Assembly: GCF_000803065.1 (NCBI RefSeq) | Contig: NZ_JSXI01000043.1 | Coordinates: 1-64,000 of the forward strand | DNA from: Sphingomonas sp. ERG5 | GTDB taxonomy: Bacteria > Pseudomonadota > Alphaproteobacteria > Sphingomonadales > Sphingomonadaceae | Direction: 5' to 3' | Length of the DNA stretch: 64,000 nt | In this document: positions 16,865 to 25,260 of the stretch, piece by piece | How positions within the stretch are numbered: the first letter of the stretch is position 1 | Layout of the letters: every line of letters begins with the position of its first letter | Position numbers and translations under genes: made by a program | The notes under the pieces: model-generated | What the model saw: only the letters and a program-made list of their open reading frames with translations | The model's database searches: none | What the model was told of the DNA's origin: nothing

Positions 16865-16878
16865 AGTAATCGTTTACA
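16865..16878. promoter_or_regulatory. LacI-type operator-like palindrome upstream of the TonB receptor
   Basis: AGTAATCGTTTACA has arms GTAA and TTAC about a near-palindromic centre. It lies 130 bp upstream of the receptor start in otherwise noncoding DNA and is closest in sequence to the site at 10795. Confidence 0.6.
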
Positions 16879-17101
16879 TAATTTGGTGATGTGAATGCGT
16901 GGGAGCCTTTGACAGCGCTACGGCGACGTCACGGCAATTCCACTTCGGCCCTCGTCGAATTTTGACCATATCCAGCTGTACAGGTGTCGGGACAAGCCCG
17001 TCGGCGGGGGCCGGCATCCCGACGGGGCGCGAGTCCGTATCGACCGTGCAAGAGAGCTTAGGGACTTTGGCGTTGAACTGTGTGGAAATGTACGCGGTTT
17101 C

Positions 17102-17458
17102 GTTGAGGCATGCCGCGAGCTCATCGGCGTAGTGAGACACTGGCTGGGTTCGATCGACCTGACCGCCGAAATCATCCAAGACCTAATTGTCCGCTGGTCG
17201 CGTATCGACACGATCATTCCGATAGGCGCCCGAACCTATCTTTTTCGCATGGCAATTAATCTCGCGGTCGATCACGGGAAGGCCGATAATCGGCGTGCTG
17301 AGATCCGTTATCGCCCGGACCGTCTCACATTCCTTGACCGAAGGTTTATCGTCACCAGGCGTGGCATTGGCTCCATCGATCAGAAAGAAGCGCGGTTAGG
17401 GGCTTCTCATGAGATGTCTCTCTTCGACGTCGCGCTTACTTTGATTCAAGTCCGATAA
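17102..17458 (+). pseudogene. ECF sigma factor remnant (region 2 only)
   Basis: A frame of about 110 residues contains LGSIDLTAEIIQDLIVRW and ARTYLFRMAINLAVDHG followed by RRAEI, the layout of sigma-70 region 2 in FecI-like ECF sigma factors. After that point similarity is lost and the frame ends without region 4, so promoter -35 recognition is missing. No convincing start is visible upstream. Probably a decayed sigma gene, perhaps once partnered with a TonB receptor. Boundaries are approximate. Confidence 0.55.
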
Positions 17459-17464
17459 TATACA

Positions 17465-17948
17465 TTATGTTAAATCGACATCGATACCGCACTCTTGCCC
17501 ACGCTCAGTCGGTTCGGGCACCAAAGTGCCATTCTCCACTGGCATCGATCCGCTGGCGGTTTGCACCTCGATCGGCTCGTGGCGCCTGTCGACCGTGACC
17601 TTAGCTGCCCTGGCGGTTGCTTCAGACAATGCAACCGTCGTTGCGCCGCTATCGCTCGGCATCGACCACGTGACACCGTTGATCGTCACTCGGGAATAAT
17701 GATGACTGTCATCGCTCGGTGCGATGCGGATCGTTCTGCCGTGGCCTGCATGCTGGAAGCTATTGAAAACTAGCGAAAATTGCTGGCAGGTTGACGACAA
17801 CGATATAGATGATGCCAATGATCGCCGCCCAGGCCAGTGCCGATTTGATTGCGAAGCTGAGCGGGATACGGCGACCGGCCAATGAGCTGACCGCCAGCAC
17901 CAGGCACAACAGCGAGAATATAACGCCAGCGGATTGGCCCTCGGTCAT
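17465..17948 (-). pseudogene. Retropepsin-like aspartic protease (clan AA), frameshifted
   Basis: A 62-residue frame (17760-17948) begins with two membrane-type segments (FSLLCLVLAVSSLAG and ALAWAAIIGIIYIVVV). A second, shifted frame downstream contains the protease core: SDSGATTVALSEATARAA with the D-S-G-A-T active site, then PIEVQTASGSMPVENG. In intact relatives these form one membrane-anchored protein. Here the frame is broken near 17760 and the C-terminal NFL-type segment is missing. The first ATG overlaps the stop of the MBL-fold gene (ATGA), so this was the last gene of that operon. Confidence 0.6.
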
Positions 17949-18721
17949 GCGATCAGCTCCAGCCCGTCATAACCCGGTTCGACACCCTTGGGCAGTTCAC
18001 GCAACAATGTGGCATAATCCATCGAATAATCCATATGGATCAACGCCGATCTGGGCGGACGCAATTCCCCGATCCATCCGAGCACGGCCGACAGTTCAGG
18101 ATGGGTCGGGTGTGGAAAGCGCCGCAGTGCATCGACCACCCATATATCCAGCCCTTGATACAATGATCGCATATTATCAGTTAAAATATTGAAATCAGTA
18201 GCATATCCGATCGATTTTTCGCCATGATCAAAGCGCAATCCAGCGGATTCGATATTACCATGTGGCTGATCGACCACCCGGATCATGATGTCGCCGATCT
18301 CGATCGCGTCCGGCAGGCTCTCGCCATCGACCGTCGGCGGATAACCGTCGCGGCCGTTAAAGGCATAAGCGAAACGCTCGCTCAACGCGGCAAGCGTTGT
18401 GGCCCGAGCCAACCCTCGCACCGGCCGCCCGCGCGCGTGATAGATTTGCCGCAAATCATCGATACCATGGCAATGATCGGCATGATCATGCGTCCAGATC
18501 ACCGCATCGACATCGGCGACATTGGCGGCCAGCAGTTGTTCGCGCATGTCTGGACTGGTGTCGACCAGGATGCGCGTCGTATCGGTCTCGACGATCACTG
18601 ACTGGCGCAAGCGGCGATTGCGCGGTTCGGTTGGGTCGCATTCGCCCCAGTCCCCACCCTGATTGGGGCCGATTCGCGGTACGCCCGATGACGTGCCCGA
18701 TCCGAGGATGCGGATCTTCAC
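17945..18721 (-). CDS. MBL-fold metallo-hydrolase (PhnP-like)
   Basis: 258 residues. The metallo-beta-lactamase zinc motif is THDHADHCHG, and an upstream LGSGTSSGVPR segment is typical of the PhnP/phosphodiesterase-like branch. Further ligands are in the PHGN region, YATDFN and HMDY. The product is probably a zinc or manganese phosphodiesterase-type hydrolase of unknown natural substrate. It follows tatD with a 10-bp gap, the order common in alphaproteobacterial genomes. Confidence 0.88.
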   Translation of the reverse strand: MKIRILGSGTSSGVPRIGPNQGGDWGECDPTEPRNRRLRQSVIVETDTTRILVDTSPDMREQLLAANVADVDAVIWTHDHADHCHGIDDLRQIYHARGRPVRGLARATTLAALSERFAYAFNGRDGYPPTVDGESLPDAIEIGDIMIRVVDQPHGNIESAGLRFDHGEKSIGYATDFNILTDNMRSLYQGLDIWVVDALRRFPHPTHPELSAVLGWIGELRPPRSALIHMDYSMDYATLLRELPKGVEPGYDGLELIA

Positions 18722-18731
18722 CGCCGCGACT

Positions 18732-19508
18732 TCACGCGATGGTCTTGGCGAACAATCGGTGGAAATTCCGGGCGGTTGCTCCGGTCAGTTGCTCGACTGT
18801 CTCACCGCGCAGATTGGCCAGAAACTGCGCCGTGTCGGCGACAAATGCCGGCTCGCCGGTCTTGCCGCGATGCGGCACCGGCGCAAGGAACGGCGCGTCG
18901 GTTTCGATCAGCAGGCGGTCGAGCGGCAGCCGCGCGGCCGTTTCCTGCAGATCCTTCGCATTCTTGAACGTCACAATGCCTGAAATCGAGATCATGAAAC
19001 CCAGGTCGAGCGCGATATCGGCGAACGCCCCGCTCGCGGTGAAGCAATGGATGACGCCGGGATAGGCCCCCTTCCCCAGTTCGTCGCGCAGGATCGCCGC
19101 CGTATCGTCCTCGGCATCGCGAGTATGCACGACGATCGGCAATCCGGTCTCGCGCGCGGCGGCGATATGCGCGCGAAAGCTGATCTGCTGCCGCTCGCGA
19201 TCGCTATGATCGTAGTAATAATCCAGCCCGCTCTCCCCGATGCCGACGACGCGCGGATGCCGGGCACGATCGACCAGTTTGGCGGTGTCGATATGCGCAT
19301 GCTGGTCGGCTTCATGCGGATGGATGCCGACCGTCGCCCACACATCGCTTTCGCGCTCGGCGGTGGCCAGCACATCGTCCCACTCGCTTTCCCGCGTCGC
19401 GATATTGAGCATTGCGGTCACACCCCGCGCGCGGGCGCGTTCGAGCACTCCCGCCTGATCCTCGGCAAGCCCCTTGTAATTCAGGTGGCAATGGCTGTCG
19501 GCGAGCAT
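18732..19508 (-). CDS. tatD: TatD-family metal-dependent deoxyribonuclease
   Basis: 258 residues. Metal-binding motifs in order are DSHCHLN at residues 3-9, the GIGESGLDYYYD segment, HTRDAEDD, HCFTAS and ETDAPFLAP. These match the TatD amidohydrolase-fold nucleases acting on DNA 3' ends. The ATG at 19508 overlaps the metG stop by one base (TGATG). An upstream in-frame extension inside metG is rejected because similarity begins at MLADSH. Confidence 0.92.
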   Translation of the reverse strand: MLADSHCHLNYKGLAEDQAGVLERARARGVTAMLNIATRESEWDDVLATAERESDVWATVGIHPHEADQHAHIDTAKLVDRARHPRVVGIGESGLDYYYDHSDRERQQISFRAHIAAARETGLPIVVHTRDAEDDTAAILRDELGKGAYPGVIHCFTASGAFADIALDLGFMISISGIVTFKNAKDLQETAARLPLDRLLIETDAPFLAPVPHRGKTGEPAFVADTAQFLANLRGETVEQLTGATARNFHRLFAKTIA

Positions 19509-21046
19509 CAGTCCGGTTCCGCCGCCAGTTCCAACCGTGGGAACACGCCGCTCGGCGCGGGCAGCGGCGTTCCCGCCGCCACCGGCCGGCTTAGCGCAGC
19601 AAAGGTCCGCGCATCCACGCTCTGGCCAAGCAGGTCGAGCAGCCGATCCGCGCCGTCGGGAATGGCCCAGCGTGCCATGATCGCGATGCGGCGGATCGCC
19701 TCGATCGTGAAATGCAGGATGGTGTCGGCCCGGGCTGGATCGGTCTTGCGCACGCCCCAAGGCGCGGCGTCGGCGAAATACTGGTTCGCATCGCGCGCGG
19801 CCGACCACACCGCCTCCAGTGCATTATGAATCGCAAGGTCGCCCATCGCGGCATGCAGCCCCGCCTCGGCGGCGATGACGCTCGCCATCAACGCCTCTTC
19901 GGTTTCGGTCGGCGGCCCCGCCGGCGGTATCTTGCCCTCGCAATTCTTGGCCACGATCGACAGGCAGCGCTGCGCGAGATTGCCGAGATTATTGGCCAGA
20001 TCGGCATTGCAACGCGTGACGATCGCTTCTTCCGAATAGCTGCCGTCCTGGCCGAAACTCACTTCGCGCAACAGGAAATAGCGCAGCGCATCGACCCCGA
20101 ACCGTTCGACCAGTTCGATCGGATCGGTGACGTTGCCGACCGATTTCGACATTTTCTCCCCACGGTTGAGCAGGAAGCCATGGCCGAACACCCGCCGGGG
20201 TAATGCCAGCTTCGCTGACATCAGGAAGGCCGGCCAGTAAACCGCATGGAATCGCACGATATCCTTGCCGATGACATGCAGATCGGCTGGCCAGTATCGC
20301 GCCATGTCGGCGGCATTGTCTGGATAGCCCGCACCGGTCAGGTAATTGGTCAGCGCATCGACCCATACATACATGACATGGCCCGGGCTGCCCGGCACCT
20401 TGACGCCCCAGTCGAAACTGGTCCGCGATACCGACAGGTCGGACAGGCCGCCTTCGACGAAGCGCATCACTTCGTTGCGCCGCGCATCCGGCAGGATGAA
20501 ATCGGGCTGTGCGTTATACAGATCGAGCAGGGGCTGTTGATATTTCGACAGGCGGAAGAACCAGGTCTCCTCGGCGGTCCATTCGACTGGCGTGCCCTGG
20601 GGGGAAACTTTGCCCCCTTCCCCGTCGACCAACTCCTTCTCGTCGTAAAATGCTTCGTCGCGAACCGAATACCAGCCTTCATAGCGATCGAGATACAGAT
20701 CGCCGGCATCCGCCATCGCCTGCCAGATCGCGGCGCTGGCGGCGTGATGCGCCGGCTCGACGGTCCGGATGAAACGATCATAGGAAATATTCAACCTGTC
20801 ATCCATTTCCTTGAAATAGGATGACATTTCATCAGCAAGCGCACGCGTTCCGACGCCGCGGTCACGTGCTGTCTGGACCATCTTCAGCCCATGTTCGTCG
20901 GTGCCGGTCTGGAAACGCACGTCGCGCCCCGCCTGACGGTGGTACCGCGCGATGGCGTCGGTCGCGATCGCCTCATAAGCATGACCGATATGCGGGCGTC
21001 CGTTCGGATAGCTGATCGCGGTGGTGATATAATAAGGCTCGCCCAT
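19508..21046 (-). CDS. metG: Methionyl-tRNA synthetase
   Basis: 512 residues, the short form without a C-terminal tRNA-binding extension. Class I signatures are H19-I-G-H22 and K298-M-S-K-S302. The knuckle-region sequence (WYSVRDEAFYDEKEL) lacks the four zinc Cys, as in other alphaproteobacterial type 2 enzymes. It charges initiator and elongator tRNA-Met. It is preceded by an unusual repeat-rich leader and coupled to tatD downstream. Confidence 0.97.
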   Translation of the reverse strand: MGEPYYITTAISYPNGRPHIGHAYEAIATDAIARYHRQAGRDVRFQTGTDEHGLKMVQTARDRGVGTRALADEMSSYFKEMDDRLNISYDRFIRTVEPAHHAASAAIWQAMADAGDLYLDRYEGWYSVRDEAFYDEKELVDGEGGKVSPQGTPVEWTAEETWFFRLSKYQQPLLDLYNAQPDFILPDARRNEVMRFVEGGLSDLSVSRTSFDWGVKVPGSPGHVMYVWVDALTNYLTGAGYPDNAADMARYWPADLHVIGKDIVRFHAVYWPAFLMSAKLALPRRVFGHGFLLNRGEKMSKSVGNVTDPIELVERFGVDALRYFLLREVSFGQDGSYSEEAIVTRCNADLANNLGNLAQRCLSIVAKNCEGKIPPAGPPTETEEALMASVIAAEAGLHAAMGDLAIHNALEAVWSAARDANQYFADAAPWGVRKTDPARADTILHFTIEAIRRIAIMARWAIPDGADRLLDLLGQSVDARTFAALSRPVAAGTPLPAPSGVFPRLELAAEPD

Positions 21047-21427
21047 GCCGGGCCTCCTAGCGCGGTTCGCGCGCGATTAGAACCACCGACACGGCACTCA
21101 TGCGCGATTCAAGACCAGCCCCGGCATTGGCAATGAGGGAAAGCGCCTGGTCGATGCCCGGCGCGAATGGCTCTTTGACATGACTGGTTCACGACGAAAA
21201 ACGCGCCACGCTGTTATGGCGGGAACAGCGTGCGCCTGTTGCTGATACGCGGATCGGCGATGCTGTTTTTATGCTGTTACCATGCTGTTATTCAATAACA
21301 GCATAGATGCCGGTATCTTATTGATAAACATCAAGAAAACTGCCGCCGATTTCCAACATAACAGCATGAAAAAAATATCGGCAAATAACAACATCCGGGC
21401 ATATCGATCAGGCCCGGAAAACCGGCC
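21047..21427. repeat. Repeat-rich holB-metG intergenic region (ATGCTGTT/AACAGCAT family)
   Basis: This 381-bp noncoding stretch, AT-richer than its surroundings, holds several copies of one short word. Inverted arms CACGCTGTT (21207-21215) and AACAGCGTG (21224-21232) come first. ATGCTGTT follows at 21260, 21271 and 21282, then TAACAGCAT at 21296 and 21359. The copy at 21282 and the inverted copy at 21296 make a palindrome of eleven-base arms around one C. No reading frame with an RBS was seen. It could be a leader hairpin array for metG, a protein-binding array, or a small interspersed element. Confidence 0.65.
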
Positions 21428-22411
21428 TCACCGCTCGGCGAGCGTCGCCACCAGCCCAGCCATCTCGAACACCGTCGCCTGCGCGTCGAGCGACAGGCCG
21501 CGCGCGCTGGCCGACAGCGCACGTGCCGCATCATAGCTGTTCAGCGCGGTTTGCAGGGCAGCCCCGCGCTTTCCAGGCGCAGCGGCAGCGATGAAAGCGG
21601 GCGCGCGGTCGAGAAACGCCTCGTAGCGCGGTTGCGCGGCTTTGGGCGACAGCAGCTTGGCCAGCTTCGCGCGCTGCGCATTGCTCGGGTCCCCATCCCT
21701 CGCGATCCCGATCAGCGCCGTATCGAGCGCCGCCATATCGAGCCCGGCAAATCCCAGTGCCCGGCCCGGCGATCCCTGCCCCGCCGTCACCAGCGCGGCG
21801 ATCTCCGCATCCTTGGCGTCGGGCAGCTGCGCGCGCAAAACGCGCTCCATCGCGACATCGTCGAGCGGGTCGAAGCGCAGCAGCCGGCAGCGTGACCGGA
21901 TCGTCGGCAGCAGCCGACCGGGCGCGTGGCTGATGAGCAGGAAGATGGTGCCGGCGGGCGGTTCCTCCAGGCTCTTGAGCAGCGCGTTCGACGCGCCGGG
22001 CCGCTCGACTTCGTCGATCGCGTCGATCAGCACGATGCGGCGCGAGGACATCGATGGCGTGGTCGCGAACATCGGCCCAAGTGCACGAACTTGCGCGATC
22101 GGAATGCTCCGCGCGAGATCCTGGCCGGGCTTGTCGGCATCCTTGGGCTGGCGCGTCAATTCGCGGTAATCGGGGTGCGATCCGGCAGCGATCAGTGCGC
22201 GGGTGCGATCGCCTTCCGGCACATCGTAACCCGGCGGAAGCGCCCCCGGGTTGGCACCTTCGGCCAGCAGGCGCAACGCGGCGATCCGGGCGAAACTCGC
22301 CTTGCCCACGCCTTCGGGGCCCGCGAACAGCCAGGCATGGTGCAATGTCCCGCCCGCCATCGCCGCGGCAAAGGCAGCATGTGCGGCATCGTTTCCGACC
22401 GGCAGTTTCAT
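21428..22411 (-). CDS. holB: DNA polymerase III subunit delta'
   Basis: 327 residues. It has an N-terminal AAA+ clamp-loader fold with a degenerate P-loop (GPEGVGKASF, residues 31-40) and a sensor/arginine region (LLKSLEEPPAGTIFLLISH, LLPTIRSRC). The zinc Cys module is absent, as in several alphaproteobacterial delta' proteins. Part of the replicative clamp loader. It overlaps tmk by four bases (ATGA). Confidence 0.93.
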   Translation of the reverse strand: MKLPVGNDAAHAAFAAAMAGGTLHHAWLFAGPEGVGKASFARIAALRLLAEGANPGALPPGYDVPEGDRTRALIAAGSHPDYRELTRQPKDADKPGQDLARSIPIAQVRALGPMFATTPSMSSRRIVLIDAIDEVERPGASNALLKSLEEPPAGTIFLLISHAPGRLLPTIRSRCRLLRFDPLDDVAMERVLRAQLPDAKDAEIAALVTAGQGSPGRALGFAGLDMAALDTALIGIARDGDPSNAQRAKLAKLLSPKAAQPRYEAFLDRAPAFIAAAAPGKRGAALQTALNSYDAARALSASARGLSLDAQATVFEMAGLVATLAER

Positions 22412-23034
22412 GGCAGCAGATCGGCGAGACCGGTGAGCAATGCCTCGGTTACCGCTTCGGGCGATCCTGATGCGTCGATGCGGCGCACCCGGTCGGGTTC
22501 ATGCTCGGCATAGCTCCGGAACGCCGCCGCGACCTGGGCGTGGAAGTCGTCGCCCCGCGCCGCGAACCGGTCCGCTGCCGCGCCATCACGATCATCGGCA
22601 CGGGCACGCCCCTGATCGAGCGGTACTTCGAGGATGAAAGTGCGATCCGGCAACAAACCGCGCGATCCAAAGCCGTGCAGCGCGAGCACCGCCGCATCGT
22701 CAATCCCGCCCGCCACGCCCTGATAGGCGCGGCTGCTGTCGATGAAACGGTCGCAGATCACCCAGGTCCCGGCACCGAGCGCTGGCTGGATCTGCTTTTC
22801 GACATGATCCGCGCGCGCCGCCGCGAACAGCAAGGCTTCGCTATGTGGACTCCAGCGTGTGACCGTGCCCTGCATCAGCAGCCCGCGAATCGCCTCGGCG
22901 CCTTCGCTGCCGCCGGGCTCGCGCGTGACGAGCGTCTCGATCCCGCGCGCGCCCAGCGCCTCGGCGAGGCGCCGGACCTGAGTCGATTTACCCGCCCCCT
23001 CGCCGCCTTCGAGCGAGATGAAGCGTCCCCTCAC
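22408..23034 (-). CDS. tmk: Thymidylate kinase
   Basis: 208 residues. The P-loop GGEGAGKS is at residues 10-17, the DRF motif and DSSRAYQG segment come later, and a lid-region Arg cluster is present. It converts dTMP to dTDP. It overlaps the carboxypeptidase stop upstream and the holB start downstream by four bases each, forming a tightly coupled operon. Confidence 0.96.
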   Translation of the reverse strand: MRGRFISLEGGEGAGKSTQVRRLAEALGARGIETLVTREPGGSEGAEAIRGLLMQGTVTRWSPHSEALLFAAARADHVEKQIQPALGAGTWVICDRFIDSSRAYQGVAGGIDDAAVLALHGFGSRGLLPDRTFILEVPLDQGRARADDRDGAAADRFAARGDDFHAQVAAAFRSYAEHEPDRVRRIDASGSPEAVTEALLTGLADLLP

Positions 23035-24215
23035 CCGCCGAACAGGCCCATCAGACCAGCCCAGGCCCGGCCGAAAAAGCCGGCTTCATCGACATCCTTG
23101 TCCGCAACCAGCGGCAGGCTCTGCGCCGGCATATCGGGGGTCATCACAACCAGGTCGGCAATGTGCTGGCCGGCCTTGATCGGGGCCTTGATCGGCCCGT
23201 TATAGACCACGCGCAGCTGAATATCGGGCGAGGTCCCCGCAGGAAGGGTTGCCGTCAGGTTGGACGGCGCGACCAGACCGACGGTGCTCGCATTGCCTAG
23301 CTGAACTTCAGCGGTCTCGACCTTGCGGCCCTTGGCGACGATGGGCTTGGCCTGCCAGGCGCGGAAACCCCAGTTCATGAACTTGACCGATTCCTCGATC
23401 CGCTGGTTCGAACTGGTCAGGCCGGCCATGACCATGATCAGCCGACGCCCATTCTGCTGTGCCGATCCGGTGAAGCCGTAACCGGCCTCATCGGTATGTC
23501 CGGTCTTCAGCCCATCGGCTCCGGCAACGCGGCCGAGCAGCGGGTCGCGATTCGCCTGAGTGATGTCGGCGCCGGCGCCGAGCGTCTTGCCCCAGGTGAA
23601 ATTCGGCAGTGAATAGAACTTCTTGTAATAATCGGGATGGTCGTTGATCGTCGCGGCCGCCAGCTTGGCCAGGTCGCGCGCAGTAACATAGGTCACGCCA
23701 TTGTCGGGCCAGCCATTCGATGTGCCGAAATGGCTGTTGGTCAGGCCAAGTCGCTTGGCCGCCTGATTCATCCGCTCGGTAAACGCCGCTTCGGTACCGG
23801 AGATGCCTTCGGCCAGCACGACACAGGCATCGTTGCCCGAAAGCGTCACGATGCCCTTCAGGAGATTCTCGACGCTGACCTTCTCTCCGGTCGACAGGAA
23901 CATGGTCGATCCGGCGGCAGGGCCATGCCACTGCTTCCAGGTCTCGGGCCGAACATCATATTGCGTGTCGAGCTTGATCTCGCCCTTTTTGAGCATGTCG
24001 AAGGCGACATAGACCGTCATCATCTTCGCCATCGACGCGGGCGGCATGCGCCGGTCGGGGTCCTTGGAATAGAGGATCGCCCCTGACGACAGGTCAGTCA
24101 GATAGGCGACTGGCGCCGGCGTCTCGAACGCTGGCGCGGCGGCCATGCTCGGATTGGCCAGAACAAGCGCGATAACGGAGGCGGCGGCGAGCTTCTTTGT
24201 CGACAGGTTCTTCAT
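23031..24215 (-). CDS. D-alanyl-D-alanine carboxypeptidase (PBP5/6 family)
   Basis: 394 residues. The signal peptide ends near SMAAAPAF. The serine-peptidase S11 motifs are S61-M-A-K64, S126-G-N128 and K237-T-G239. A C-terminal beta domain and an amphipathic tail (FFGRAWAGLMGLFGG) suit membrane anchoring. It trims the terminal D-Ala of peptidoglycan pentapeptides. It stands between rlpA and tmk, so the segment pairs wall enzymes with replication genes in one operon. Confidence 0.95.
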   Translation of the reverse strand: MKNLSTKKLAAASVIALVLANPSMAAAPAFETPAPVAYLTDLSSGAILYSKDPDRRMPPASMAKMMTVYVAFDMLKKGEIKLDTQYDVRPETWKQWHGPAAGSTMFLSTGEKVSVENLLKGIVTLSGNDACVVLAEGISGTEAAFTERMNQAAKRLGLTNSHFGTSNGWPDNGVTYVTARDLAKLAAATINDHPDYYKKFYSLPNFTWGKTLGAGADITQANRDPLLGRVAGADGLKTGHTDEAGYGFTGSAQQNGRRLIMVMAGLTSSNQRIEESVKFMNWGFRAWQAKPIVAKGRKVETAEVQLGNASTVGLVAPSNLTATLPAGTSPDIQLRVVYNGPIKAPIKAGQHIADLVVMTPDMPAQSLPLVADKDVDEAGFFGRAWAGLMGLFGG

Positions 24216-24243
24216 GGGCAGTCCGTAACGCTAAGGGGATGAC

Positions 24244-25260
24244 TCAGTTCGTTTTCACGATCCTGGCATCTCCATAACCACGTCTTGCCACATCGTCACG
24301 CGCGCGTTGCGCCAAAGCGTTGTTTGCGAACGGTCCGATCTGCACACGGAAGATCGATCCGGCCATTTCGACCCGCCCGCCCAGTTGCGTCGCCAATGCT
24401 TTGGCGCGACCGGCATTCGAAAGGGCGGCCACCTGGACATAAAGGCCCGGCCCGCCATGTGTCGCTGCTGCTTGCTGGCGCGGAGCGCTCGGCAGCGGCG
24501 CTGGCCGCGCGCGGGGCTCGCCTGGTGGTGCGTAGCTGGCACCCGGCGCAGCGCGGAGTGGTGCGCTCCGTGTCGCTGTGGGCCGCGCCGCCGTCGGGCG
24601 CGGCGCAGCAGCCGTTGCACGCACCGGCAGCTTGCGGCGCAAGGCGGTGAGCAGCGATGGCGGCGCATCGATACGGGGCGACGCGGCCTGCCCCTGGCGC
24701 AACGCCATCTGATCCGGCGGCGGCGGGTTGACCAGCCGCACACGCACCGGCGCCAGGGCATTCACGCCGAGCAATTGGGCCGCGCCGCGCGATAGATCGA
24801 TCAGCCGGTCATCCGCACCCGGTCCCCGGTCGTTAACCAGCGCGATAATGGTTCGCCCGCTGTCCAGCGCGGTAACCTCGACGAACGAGCCGAGCGGCAA
24901 GCTGTTATGTGCCGCGGTGATCGCTGCGGGGTTGAAGGGTTGACCCGACGCCGTGCGCCCGCCGCCCACTTCCTCGCCATACCAGCTCGCATAGCCGACT
25001 TCGTCATAGCGCTGCTGCTCACCCGACGTGCCGCGCGGTCCGGTGCCGGAGGGCATGTCGACCGGCAGCGGTTCGGGAACACGCGCCTGTTGTGCTGGGC
25101 CCGGGCGACCAGACGGTGGTGGCGCATAACTCGCCCCATAACTGGGCTCGGCCCCGTTGGTCTGCTGCTGCGCCTGCAACGGCGTCGCCTCGACACCGCT
25201 CCCGCCACATCCGGCAAGGAACAGCGCTACGCCAAGGGCAAATCTATTGTTCAACTGCAT
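24244..25260 (-). CDS. rlpA: RlpA-family septal lytic transglycosylase with SPOR domain
   Basis: 338 residues. A probable lipoprotein signal has the lipobox LFLAGCGG, with Cys at about residue 18. A Pro/Gly-rich linker follows, then the double-psi beta-barrel (ASWYGEEVGGGRTASG, LVNDRGP, IDLSRGAAQLLG). A second low-complexity Ala/Pro/Arg linker leads to a C-terminal SPOR domain (LYVQVAALSNAGRA, FRVQIGPF). SPOR binds denuded glycan at the division septum. It overlaps the upstream transglycosylase gene by 17 bp. Confidence 0.92.
   Translation of the reverse strand: MQLNNRFALGVALFLAGCGGSGVEATPLQAQQQTNGAEPSYGASYAPPPSGRPGPAQQARVPEPLPVDMPSGTGPRGTSGEQQRYDEVGYASWYGEEVGGGRTASGQPFNPAAITAAHNSLPLGSFVEVTALDSGRTIIALVNDRGPGADDRLIDLSRGAAQLLGVNALAPVRVRLVNPPPPDQMALRQGQAASPRIDAPPSLLTALRRKLPVRATAAAPRPTAARPTATRSAPLRAAPGASYAPPGEPRARPAPLPSAPRQQAAATHGGPGLYVQVAALSNAGRAKALATQLGGRVEMAGSIFRVQIGPFANNALAQRARDDVARRGYGDARIVKTN

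Noticed and set aside
16874..17179. Minus-strand 101-codon ORF antisense to the sigma remnant
   Set aside because: No family resemblance, no RBS, low-complexity composition.
19509..19808. 100-residue N-terminal extension of TatD
   Set aside because: Lies wholly inside metG in another frame; TatD similarity begins at the ATG at 19508.
21047..21427. Riboswitch or T-box in front of metG
   Set aside because: No T-box core or SAM-riboswitch consensus seen; the repeats are simple inverted words.
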